Source: Parietichytrium sp. I65-24A (taxonomy: Eukaryota > Sar > Bigyra > Thraustochytrida > Thraustochytriidae). From it: a stretch of 64,000 nucleotides of DNA. The position numbers and the translations under genes were made by a program. Shown here one piece after another: positions 9,672 through 19,126 of this stretch. The DNA lies in NCBI GenBank assembly GCA_012862575.1, contig BLSF01000027.1, positions 1-64,000 on the forward strand, written 5' to 3'. The notes under the pieces were generated by a model that was not told where the DNA came from, made no database searches, and saw only the letters and a program-made list of their open reading frames with translations. Position 1 is the stretch's first letter; each line of letters opens with the position of its first letter.

Positions 9672-10302
9672 TCACTCGAAACCTTTCGCCATTTTTGACC
9701 GTGCAACAAGAGATTAGAATATGGAAAAATCATTATTTTTTTGAATGTACCAAACCGTTTTCTTACTCGTCTGAAAATCTCAAGCCTCTCTCCCATACCG
9801 AGTACTGCTTGCTATCGGCAAGTCAATTCGGCATGTATGCCTTGAGGGGCACAAAGTTCTTCAAAGAGCAGTTGCATGCGTCCACATCAAGGCTTCAATT
9901 GACGGCATGATTAAAGGAGCTAAAAAGATTGCAGTGCGGTGCAAGGGCTCCACGTGGGCTACTCCCGTTGACGGCTATACCCGCGAGATGGATGTTTTCA
10001 CTGACATCCACGATTTGCCTACGGGCTTGCACATGTCGGCTGCGCCACTTGTGCTAGTTTGAAGGGCTCGTGGATCAGTCTCTCTATAGATTTGATCAAA
10101 TTTTTAATTCGAAGAGAAAGGCAGGTTGTGTGTACACAAAATATATATACATGATAAATTAGACGTAAGCACAAGCTCAAAGTTTCACAGCGCATTCTTG
10201 CCAAAGTTGAAATTCACTGTCAGATCACAATTTAAGGTCTTTGCATTGCACCTCTTTATGCTACGTGGCAAAAAGATACGAAATCGCGCCTGCCGCCTGC
10301 CT
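9672..10302. other. Convergent intergenic region with a short open frame
   Basis: This lies between two convergent stop codons and should contain both 3' untranslated regions. A frame on the plus strand is open from 9775 to a TGA at 10060-10062 (95 codons; first ATG at 9907, 51 residues). Its translation looks more protein-like than its surroundings, but I recognise no family and it may be chance or a decayed fragment. Confidence 0.3.
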
Positions 10303-13300
10303 CTAGATTCGGTCGAGAATCGCGAGCTGAACCCCATCGTTAACGATCCCGATTGGACCGAGCTGCGACGATGAGTCTATTGCAGAGGACACCACCTCCA
10401 CCATTCTTGCGCGCAACGCAATTGTCAGCACGAACCTCTTGAGGCAGTTGAGCGGTTCTGTTTCATCAGATTTTTGGTGCAGACCAGGGTAAGCCATGAT
10501 CTTTGCCTCGTGTTCTCGCTCTTCTGTAGCTGCGTGCGCAACCTTTAGAATGACAAAGTTGAACAAATTGAGAAAAAACGCAGCAGAGACAAGAATCGCA
10601 CTTCCAATTTCCAGTGAAGAGTGAAGGTAGAGGCATGTGGCGTCTTCTTCGCCTACAAACCCAATTGGGACTAACACCCCTTGAATGGTCGGCAGCAAGT
10701 GTGTGCAGACGCCGCCAATCAGAGCTGTACTTATGTGACCTAGTTCCAAGACGGCGATGATGATTGCGACAATGTACACATCGATGCACGCCCAAGCCGA
10801 AAGTACCTCAGACATAAAGTACGCAAATTTCTGGCGCGGCAGAGACAAAGGAGAGTTAAAGAGGACGATGAGCCCCAGAATCTGAAAAAGAGGCACCACA
10901 AAGGCCGTGATGAGGAAAGAGCTTGCCAGAAATACTACTCCGATCACGTACCCAGTGCCACCGATCCTTGATGTGAAGGCTTGCATAAGTGCAAGTTGAA
11001 ACATTTCGAAAGTTGAAGTTGGCACCCACGAGGTGAGCTCATCCACATCCATTAGCATACCAACGACTCCAAAGATCTGAAATCCAAACACAGAAGACGC
11101 GCTTCCAACGATAACGGCGAAGAACAGGGCTACTAAGCAGAAATTGATCACGATGGAGCCGATTCTCGTGAACTTGAAATGAGTGCCGTTCGACAGCCTG
11201 AACACATGATTCTTCAGCCGCTCTCGTTGCAGTACAACTTTTCGGCCAGACTCGTTGCCCTCTTCTACGCCAGATTCTGTCCATGCAGAAAATCGTCTAT
11301 TCCGTCCCTGGGGAAGCTCCTCAGAGTCTGCCCGGTTCTTTGGAACGGCGCCCCCACTCCTCTCGTCGCTTCTCATGCCCATTGTTGGAAGGGCCTGTGA
11401 TTTCATAGCCAGTTCAAGTTGCTCAGTGGCAGATTCGGCATTTCTTTGGTAGTACACGCAAATGTTGTTCACCAGCAAAGAGAGCATTGCGGCAACAGTA
11501 AAAGATATAAGTCCGACATCGGGATCTACAACGACGTACACCCCATAAAAGCCAGAAGGCAGAATTTCAAGCTTTGGGTTCTCGATTTTGACTCCAAACG
11601 CGACCATAATCAGAAGCAAAACATAGACGTCAATCATGCTCCACTTTCCTAGCGTATCGAGCTTGTCGAGGATGCTTCCCCTCTTCTTGGAACTAAGTAT
11701 CCATGACGGGCTAAACCAGCAAAACATCATCGTGAGGACCTTTATATACGGCCAGGCTCCAGAGAGAGAAGCAACAAGAATTGCAAGCGAATAGATTCCT
11801 GCGAGCCACATGTCCTTTATCGACTTGCCAATGCTGAAGCTCGCAAACCCACTGAGCGGAATCTCCTCCCCAAGAATCATAAATGTAATATTAACGTTTG
11901 CGCAAACGATGAGATGCCCGATGACAAAAAGGAAAATATTTAGAAAGAGGACGAGGGTCACACAGAATCGCACCGGCACGGGGGTCACTGGGTGCATGAC
12001 GAGCGAGCTTTGATGAAAAACCCTGGCAAGACCTTCGTCTGTCTCAAGCTCTGCCTCGGGATCTGGGGACCCATCTTGGCCTCCAGAAGCTTCCGAAGCC
12101 TCAGAGTTGAAGCGGTAGAACCGGCGTCCCCAAGAAGCAACTGAACCGGAGTCTGAACTATCTGAACTCGCGCGCCGCTTTGATTTCGAAGTTCCTTTTC
12201 TTCCACGAATGGAAACAGACCTGAACTGCAAGAGGCAGCCGAGAAAGACGCCGAGAAGCATGGTGAGAGCAACTCCGACAATGATTGCTAATACACTGTA
12301 CGTAGATTCTGCGCTTGCCTCGTAGGTAGAAGTGGAGCTCGCAGAATAAATGTTATTGCATCGAGCTTCCGCGTTTGCTATGGTAGCGTTGAAGGCTTCT
12401 GGAGAAATCTTTTCAACGAACCGGACACGAATATCGTCGATCCACTGATTCAGTACAGTCGTAAAGTGCTCTTGATACTCCGAGACCTTAGTCCTCTGCT
12501 CCATTTCAATCATGCCTTTCGAGGTACAAGAATTACATGTCACATTGACGAACACGTTTCCTATCGAGACAGCGACCCGTTCGAGCTCTGCTCGTTCGAG
12601 CCTAGACATAATACAGTCGAAGTTTAGGAGCTGGTCGATTGTGAGGCTATCAAAGCGATATCTATCCACCATTGCAAACAAGTCCAAGCCAACGGTGAGG
12701 TTAGCGAAAGAAACTGCAAATTCAAAGAGGTCGTCAAAGGAAACTGCGTCACTCTCCAATTGCACCCTGAGGAGAACGGCAAATGTGAATGGAGGCAAGA
12801 CCGTGGTGTTTGAGACCGTGGAATTCGACTCCTGCTCTAGCAATCTCCCGGCACTATCCTGGCCCGCGATATCCCCCCCTACAGAGAGTTGGTTCCGAAG
12901 GACATGCTGGCTTGGAGTATCCATAAAGTTGACGTCAAAGAAAGAGTCGAGCCCAGTCACTTTCACCTCGCTCGCTGTGAAGTCGAAGTTCCCGATCGGC
13001 CCCAGGTTAAGATTCTGCATCGCTTTCTCCTGTTGCAGAATGTACACCCCCGAGATGTTGCTACTTGCAAGTGTGAGATCAGGAATGTACACGTTGTTCA
13101 GGTTGGGAACAATGTCCCTTCGAATAAGTTGGACGAGGTCTTGAAAGTAGGAGTCCATCTGAAAGTCAAAGTAAGGATCGTCTTCGTACTTTGAAGGTGG
13201 GCCGCAGTTGCTGTTGAGTTCAATGAAAGCGCCAAGGCCATCTGTCATGAGAGAAGGTCCTTCCGTGAGCAATATTCCCGGCAAAGCATTCAAAAAGTCC

Positions 13301-14691
13301 TCCTCAAAGAGCCCCAACAGTAGATCAAAGAGGTCTTGAACGAGGGAAGTCATCTTTTCGTCGCCGAGACCGCCGATTTGAATCTGACCGTCAATATCCC
13401 CTGTCTTCCCCCAAACGCGAGTGAAGATGAGGGACCGGAACGTCGAGAGAATACATTCCAAAGTATTTTCGAGAACAGATCCGAATTGAAGGTCCCAACC
13501 ACTTGAAGAATCTATGCCCAGAAGAGCCGAAACGCTAATGTCAGTGTCCATCAACGTGAGGTTGACCTGAAATGTTTCATCGGTAAACTCAAAGTTGAAT
13601 GAATCGGCCCAGACGGACAACCCAAGAGATGCAATAATATCGATGCGTCCGAAAGATATGTTCGTATGGAGCGTATGGGAACCCAACACGTCCACAGGAT
13701 TGAAGGCAGTCACAGAATCAAGACCACTGAGGTGGACTTCGGAAAGAGACAGGTGAAATCCTACGTCCAAGTCCTCCCCGGTCTTGAACAGGGTTACGTT
13801 TCCTGCATCAATTTGAAAGTCACCCGAGCCGCCAGTCAACGCCCGGATCAAACTGGATGCCGATGTGTTCGTTGCCCCACTTCCAGTGTAATTGGTCTCC
13901 GCTTTGGTTACAGCAAAGCTGGAATCAAATGCCGAGAAGGCCATGGAAAAGATGTCGCTGTTGACAAAGTCTACCCAGGTTGGCTGGAGTCTCGTGACCT
14001 TCTCACTCACGAGAGGGTCAAAATCAGCAAAGTTCACCTCCTCGTACTCTTCCAGAAGGGATTCAACCTCAAGACTGGAAGAACTGAGCAACCCCGAAAG
14101 CGGATCCTTGATCAGGTCACAAAGAGAATTCTCGATATCAAATTTATTGACAACATCTTCCCAAAAAGTCTCTGGTAGGTGACCGGCGACACTTTCCAAC
14201 AGGTCAGTTTCCAGACTTGTGACCTCGAGACTCATACTGCACGAGTTTATATCAGTACGATCGTTGTCATCATACACGAACATGGAGAGATCCAACGCCT
14301 CGAGTCTCACAACTGCATCAAAATTGGCGTTGGCGCCGATCTTCAGGAGAGAAATAGGCACATCTGCATCAATATGCCCCGCACAGCTGATTTGAAACGC
14401 TTCAACTCTAGCTGTCACCGAAAAACCGCCAAGTTCGTGCTCTCCAACGCTGATATTTGCTCCCTCGAGGTGAAAATCTTTACATGTGAGCTCGTCGACC
14501 GAGACGCTCACCTTATCAACATCAAAACTTAACCCGGAAAACTCCAGGCTGAGGTCTGCCAGAAGATCGTCGAACACCTGATCGTCGAGCAGGTCGTTTG
14601 TCGGGAGCGATATCTGACTTGCTTCGGAGCATCTGGCAAACACCGCAGTCGCCCCAACCAGCGCAAGGGAATGGGAGCGCGCGAGACGCAT
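10303..14691 (-). CDS. TULIP-like lipid-binding ectodomain fused to two PqiA-type membrane modules
   Basis: The protein has 1462 residues in one exon. Residues 1-25 look like a signal peptide. Residues 30-790 are beta-rich and extracytoplasmic, with several possible N-glycosylation sites. The first part resembles BPI/LBP-type TULIP proteins: C151 and C191 are 40 apart, matching the conserved BPI disulfide, and flank a helix (FWEDVVNKFDIENSLC). A second similar half may span about 290-790. A membrane helix at 799-821 leads to a basic, Ser-rich cytosolic linker. Two tetraspan modules follow, 905-1085 and 1172-1390, each with the PqiA/LetA signature near the third helix: LGKWSMIDVYVL at 1014 and LSAWACIDVYIV at 1297. 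Bacterial PqiA and LetA feed lipids to MCE-protein tunnels. Here a TULIP-like domain may replace the MCE partner. The CxxC zinc pairs of LetA are not seen. The PqiA call is firm; the TULIP call is moderate. Confidence 0.75.
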   Translation of the reverse strand: MRLARSHSLALVGATAVFARCSEASQISLPTNDLLDDQVFDDLLADLSLEFSGLSFDVDKVSVSVDELTCKDFHLEGANISVGEHELGGFSVTARVEAFQISCAGHIDADVPISLLKIGANANFDAVVRLEALDLSMFVYDDNDRTDINSCSMSLEVTSLETDLLESVAGHLPETFWEDVVNKFDIENSLCDLIKDPLSGLLSSSSLEVESLLEEYEEVNFADFDPLVSEKVTRLQPTWVDFVNSDIFSMAFSAFDSSFAVTKAETNYTGSGATNTSASSLIRALTGGSGDFQIDAGNVTLFKTGEDLDVGFHLSLSEVHLSGLDSVTAFNPVDVLGSHTLHTNISFGRIDIIASLGLSVWADSFNFEFTDETFQVNLTLMDTDISVSALLGIDSSSGWDLQFGSVLENTLECILSTFRSLIFTRVWGKTGDIDGQIQIGGLGDEKMTSLVQDLFDLLLGLFEEDFLNALPGILLTEGPSLMTDGLGAFIELNSNCGPPSKYEDDPYFDFQMDSYFQDLVQLIRRDIVPNLNNVYIPDLTLASSNISGVYILQQEKAMQNLNLGPIGNFDFTASEVKVTGLDSFFDVNFMDTPSQHVLRNQLSVGGDIAGQDSAGRLLEQESNSTVSNTTVLPPFTFAVLLRVQLESDAVSFDDLFEFAVSFANLTVGLDLFAMVDRYRFDSLTIDQLLNFDCIMSRLERAELERVAVSIGNVFVNVTCNSCTSKGMIEMEQRTKVSEYQEHFTTVLNQWIDDIRVRFVEKISPEAFNATIANAEARCNNIYSASSTSTYEASAESTYSVLAIIVGVALTMLLGVFLGCLLQFRSVSIRGRKGTSKSKRRASSDSSDSGSVASWGRRFYRFNSEASEASGGQDGSPDPEAELETDEGLARVFHQSSLVMHPVTPVPVRFCVTLVLFLNIFLFVIGHLIVCANVNITFMILGEEIPLSGFASFSIGKSIKDMWLAGIYSLAILVASLSGAWPYIKVLTMMFCWFSPSWILSSKKRGSILDKLDTLGKWSMIDVYVLLLIMVAFGVKIENPKLEILPSGFYGVYVVVDPDVGLISFTVAAMLSLLVNNICVYYQRNAESATEQLELAMKSQALPTMGMRSDERSGGAVPKNRADSEELPQGRNRRFSAWTESGVEEGNESGRKVVLQRERLKNHVFRLSNGTHFKFTRIGSIVINFCLVALFFAVIVGSASSVFGFQIFGVVGMLMDVDELTSWVPTSTFEMFQLALMQAFTSRIGGTGYVIGVVFLASSFLITAFVVPLFQILGLIVLFNSPLSLPRQKFAYFMSEVLSAWACIDVYIVAIIIAVLELGHISTALIGGVCTHLLPTIQGVLVPIGFVGEEDATCLYLHSSLEIGSAILVSAAFFLNLFNFVILKVAHAATEEREHEAKIMAYPGLHQKSDETEPLNCLKRFVLTIALRARMVEVVSSAIDSSSQLGPIGIVNDGVQLAILDRI

Positions 14692-16040
14692 CGTGCGGTT
14701 CTTTTGACTTCCTCCGCGTGTCTTCGAGGAAACCCGGGCTGGTCCGTTTTGTATCTGCCTGGCCCAGGACTCTACTCTTTCACAAAGATGACCAAGCTTT
14801 GGACTCGAGGCTGTGCACCAACCAACGTCTCTTGAACAACGGCAAGCGAACCGCTACAAGCACCGCACCGCCAATTTCGGGACCATGAACACATTCCAAC
14901 ATTTCATAGTATAATTACAACTGCCCAAACGCAAGTACACAATGAAGATTAATGCACGCCAAAACGCATTACCAGGGCGTGGTGTTGCTGTCATTATCGA
15001 TGTGAAAGAACGCTCTCCCGAGAGCTGTTGGCGTATATTGGCACGCGTAAGCATTCGACTACCAGGCTATACTGCCTTCCTTCGAAAACTTTGCCCAGCT
15101 AACTCCACATTTCTCGGCTATTCGCACCATCAGAATCGAGAAAACAGGAGCGTTGAGCGTGAATCCCCAACAAAACATTGGAGCATCGCTGTCGCCTCGC
15201 CTCTTTTCCCAACCTTAGCCACCTCCTTCCGGCACTCTTGGACAATTTCAATCTTCCAAACTTACAAAAATTTAGATCCGTTGACCGGATCTATCTCCAA
15301 GTCCAAGTCCCACCGTCGCATCTACGCCTACCAGTAGTAGCTGTATTCGAGGTTTTCTCGAGATTCGCACTACAACACATCTTTCACATCATTCACATCA
15401 TTGTATCATTGTAATATATAACACGCCACGGCGTGCAAGTGAATAAATGCCTCTTCCTTCGACCCGACTCGTGCATGCTACGTGCGAGCAGCTGAGAAAC
15501 ATCGCTCTCTGCGTCTGCGAGCCAATTATGGCCGCCTGATGGACGAAGGGTTGACGGCGAAAGTTGGAGAAGAAGTACGTGTTCAACCTTGGAACTACGG
15601 TTTTCTCGCATGAGAGAAAGCCTGCGAGACACGCCAAGTCAAACCTTCGACAAATAGACAATGCTCCAGTCGCTGCTAGGCTGCTAGGTTGCATCGCGCT
15701 CAACCCCTCATAGTGGTTGAGTGGATGAGCCTCACATTTGAGCCCTTCTAAATCCTTCTAACCCAGATCCGCAGCTTGGAGAGTCGCCTTCCTTCCTTCC
15801 TTCCTCCCTCTGTCTCATCACGTGTTCATTCTATATGAGGCACACAGAACTGAACAGAACAGCGCGCTACAAGAACAATATGAACCTTCCTTGCATGGCG
15901 TGCTGTCGGACCCCGGTTAAGGCAGCGGCTTGGTCAAAGTTTGCGTCGCGCGTCCCGGGAGGCGGCAATGACTCGCGCGGATCGCATGCTTCTGCGCTGG
16001 GGTTTTCGGCAGTCGGCGCGTGGAATGTGAAGCTGGACAC
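14692..16040. other. Divergent intergenic region
   Basis: This separates the TULIP-like/PqiA gene (-) and the IQ-motif gene (+), and should hold both promoters. Open frames in it (for example ATG 14942-15337) show no recognisable domain. I see nothing else specific. Confidence 0.45.
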
Positions 16041-18227
16041 ATGGCCACAGGGAACCGAAAACGGCTTTACTGGCCGAGGCAGAAGCCACAGAGGCTTCAG
16101 CCTCTGGGCTGGCACGGGCTTGACCTCCGCGTTGAAGTGTCGTTGGATGCGGGGCGGAAAGGCTTCCACGAGTCGAGACTAGCATGTATAAGGATTCAAG
16201 CGTGGTGGCGTGGAGAGAAAGTGCGGCATCAGGTCTGGGGGGTTGGCGGCGTGGAAGAGATCTCGCGCGCTGTTGATATACAGAGAGTCTGGCGCGGACA
16301 TGCCGGGAGAAAGGTGGCGCACGATCTCCGTGAGAGAAGGGATTACTATGCAGCTCGTAGCATCCAAAACCGCTGGAGGATTGCCGACGCAAAAAAAATT
16401 CTGCAGGCGAAGCAAGAGGCTCGCCGAAATTGGTGTTCAACGAGTGTGACGCGTGTTTGGCGCGGGTATTGTGCCAGAGTCATGGTGAAAGAGCTGCGAA
16501 TTCAAAGGAGACAAGAAGCTTGTACGCAGATCCAGAACAGCGTGAGGGTCTGGTTTGCCAAGAATGAGCTTGGCAAGAGGCTATCTGCTCACCAACGGCG
16601 GCTACGGCAGGTGAATCAATTAAGCCAAGCGATTCAAGAAATGCCTTTATCGTTAAGATCTTTTGTTGCATCCATATCCGACATGGAATTACGGGAGAGC
16701 ATTGATCTTCAAAGACAGATCTTGCTCTATGCTGTGATATCGTTCTCGGTCAATCATCAATCGTCTTTGTCTTTGGAGCTTTTGAACCGGCTTTTACGGT
16801 GCTCGCCTGCAGTGCGATCCGCGAGAGAGTTAAGAGCTATCATTCTCTGTTCCTTTGGGGCTCGCGAAGTGTTTCAGCGCCTCAAACACTCCAATTTCTT
16901 CGTCGAAATCATCCTGCACTTACTGTTACCCTCCAGACCCGGCGAACGGCAGCTGTATTACATTCACCGGCACGAGCTTGACCAGGCATTGGATGACATG
17001 GTCGAGCTTTTCGAGGTCTGTCTACTATTGAAGCGAGGGCAACACGATGATTTCAAGGCTATGGCACATTACGGAATCGCTCTTCAATGCATTGGTACAG
17101 ATGAAACGATTCGAGCGGAAAAGTTCTTGAGGCGTGCAGTGGAGGCTGTCAGGTTCCATCCACGCCTAATAGGAGAAATGCTGGACGAAAATTTGCGCTG
17201 GGCAAGAAGGCTGCTCGAAGCGCATCATAACTTCTGGAAGCACACGAGAAAGTTTCTTCTCCAGGAAGATGGATTCGAGCTCTTTCGACAAGGCAATACG
17301 ATTTTGTTTCAACATGGTAACTGCATCCCTCTCGTTGCACAGTATACGGATCTGGCCCACCTGATGGGGTGCAAGCAGCGGAGGGATAGTTTGGGAACAT
17401 CTCAAGACATCCTCGTTCACATCGAGAAGTGGGTATGCCGCAAAGCCGCGAGGCGATGCAAATTTGTGAAGATTCCCCGCAGCAATGCTGAAAAATTGAT
17501 CCTCCCCCCACTTGAGAAGGAACGCGCTGCCCAAGTGAGAGCGCAGAAAGGGGAGTTTGCATCGCTCACCATACAACGCGTCTTTCGCGGTTTGCTGGGG
17601 CGAAACGAGTGGCGGAGGAGGGTTCACATCCGTGAGGTGCTGGAGAATCAGAAGTACCGACTCGTGGAGCAGCGCCTGGTGAGGTTGCGGCAGAAGCAAA
17701 AGCGGAAAGAAGCAATTAAAAAGTTGCAAGCGCGCTTTCGAGGAGCGGCTGTTCGCAAGGAGTTGCGGAGGAAGCATGCCGCAGCGAGGGAGATTCAGCG
17801 CATCGGACGAGGACGACTGGGTCGCCTCTACGTCAAGGAATTAGAGCGTAGGATGCGCATGGGAGCTCAGGTCAAACTTGCATTTCGAGGTGGGAAGAAT
17901 CTCCCAGTGGTGGACCAAAGCAATATTAAATGCCAAGTTCTTTTGACCGTTCTTCGCAGTGGTTGTAATTACCTCTTCACGGCTCAAGATCTATGTTCAG
18001 GTGAGGAATACGAAGGAGACTTTGTGGAGCAACAGTTGGACGACTTTCTGCTAGAACTGAATCAGTATCTGCCCAAGCCGGAGCAAGTTCGGAGACGTCA
18101 GCATGACAAGGTTCTCCCGTTGCTCTTGTCCAACATGGTTCTCGTGGCTTCCATGCAAGGGATTGCTGATCTGTCCCGGAGACAAGGCACACGGACGATT
18201 TGCGTCCGGTTACGTTCACATAGGTGA
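16041..18227 (+). CDS. Multi-IQ-motif protein (calmodulin-binding scaffold)
   Basis: I use the ATG at 16041 (MATGNRKRLYW), since the longer frame begins at GTG; this gives 728 residues. About eight IQ motifs are visible. An N-terminal cluster includes IRIQAWWRGEKVR, VDIQRVWRGHAGRK, RSIQNRWRI, VTRVWRGYCARV and CTQIQNSVRVW. A C-terminal cluster includes LTIQRVFRGLLGR, IKKLQARFRGAAVRK and REIQRIGRGRLGR. Between them lies a roughly 300-residue helical domain of unknown family. IQ motifs bind calmodulin or related EF-hand proteins, often without calcium. Proteins of this plan are common in cilia and the cytoskeleton of flagellated protists, so a ciliary or cortical scaffold is likely, but this is inference. 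No motor or GTPase domain is present. It lies upstream of the ERO1 fusion on the same strand, 0.9 kb apart. Confidence 0.8.
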   Translation: MATGNRKRLYWPRQKPQRLQPLGWHGLDLRVEVSLDAGRKGFHESRLACIRIQAWWRGEKVRHQVWGVGGVEEISRAVDIQRVWRGHAGRKVAHDLRERRDYYAARSIQNRWRIADAKKILQAKQEARRNWCSTSVTRVWRGYCARVMVKELRIQRRQEACTQIQNSVRVWFAKNELGKRLSAHQRRLRQVNQLSQAIQEMPLSLRSFVASISDMELRESIDLQRQILLYAVISFSVNHQSSLSLELLNRLLRCSPAVRSARELRAIILCSFGAREVFQRLKHSNFFVEIILHLLLPSRPGERQLYYIHRHELDQALDDMVELFEVCLLLKRGQHDDFKAMAHYGIALQCIGTDETIRAEKFLRRAVEAVRFHPRLIGEMLDENLRWARRLLEAHHNFWKHTRKFLLQEDGFELFRQGNTILFQHGNCIPLVAQYTDLAHLMGCKQRRDSLGTSQDILVHIEKWVCRKAARRCKFVKIPRSNAEKLILPPLEKERAAQVRAQKGEFASLTIQRVFRGLLGRNEWRRRVHIREVLENQKYRLVEQRLVRLRQKQKRKEAIKKLQARFRGAAVRKELRRKHAAAREIQRIGRGRLGRLYVKELERRMRMGAQVKLAFRGGKNLPVVDQSNIKCQVLLTVLRSGCNYLFTAQDLCSGEEYEGDFVEQQLDDFLLELNQYLPKPEQVRRRQHDKVLPLLLSNMVLVASMQGIADLSRRQGTRTICVRLRSHR

Positions 18228-19126
18228 TGTACTGAACGAGCAGCAAGCACGGGCTAAAAAGAGAAAAAATGGCGTGCTTTTGATGCTCTATCTCTTCCAG
18301 AGTTGACTGTTTAATTCTTCAATCGATCAATCAATCTGTGTTTTTTTAGTGGCAGTAGTATTCCTGTTCTGACTGACATCTTGTGTCTGTGTCGTCTGTG
18401 TCGTCTGTGTCGGCATGATTTCATTTCATTTTCTCTCCATCCTATCTCAACGCCTGGTAGTCCTGTGCGTAGCTGCGCCTACGCCTGATGGATTGCGGAA
18501 CGCTTCCCTCTTCAAAACTTGCCACGTTGGCCACTATGTGCCACTATTACTTCACCATCTAGTACTACTAAAGGCTGACAACAAGACTCTTATTGTGAGA
18601 CTCACACATCTGTACTTACACTCTGTCAATCAACTTAAACTGCATGTGCCAACGGGCCGCGGTTGGATTACCACACCATTATGTTGGCGCCTAAATGTAT
18701 TGCGAGTGTGGTGAGTGTGCATTAACCAACTTCCGGAAAGAAAAGAAAGAGAGAGAGAAAAGACAGAAAGAATTAGCCAAGTTGGCACTTTTGGCGTTGC
18801 TGGAACTGTTGATCTATTGGCACGGCAAAGCTCAGTCAAGCAACGGGGCAGGCCTCGGAAAGCAAAGGTTGAGTTCTGAATTCTGGTTCCGATTCTAGTT
18901 GTAGTTCCTGATTCTGATTCTGATTCAGTTTCAGGTCCAGCTCTCCAGAGATCGAGATCCAGATCCATATCGAGATCCAGATCCAGATCCAAACCGGTGG
19001 CCAGCGACGAGAACAGCAGAGCAGGGCGACGGTGCGAACTTCCGAGTGTTAGATTTGGCGCAAACAGCAGACAGCATACAGCAGGCAGAGCTTGGGAACG
19101 GAGGTTCGAGCATAGCTTCTGGAGAC
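18228..19126. other. Intergenic region upstream of the ERO1-fumarate reductase fusion
   Basis: No gene is supportable. An 8-bp TAGTACTA palindrome lies at 18560-18567, GATTCT repeats near 18910-18925, and an AGATCC array at 18949-18990. The last 80 bases before the ATG are in frame with the gene but contain no upstream ATG. Confidence 0.5.
18949..18990. repeat. Hexanucleotide repeat AGATCC
   Basis: Seven 6-bp units, five of them exactly AGATCC, with AGATCG and ATATCG as variants. The array lies 137 bp before the start codon of the ERO1 fusion gene. Confidence 0.85.

Noticed and set aside
19046-19126. Longer start of the ERO1 fusion at 19046
   Set aside because: The codon is GTG, and the ATG at 19127 directly begins a good signal peptide.
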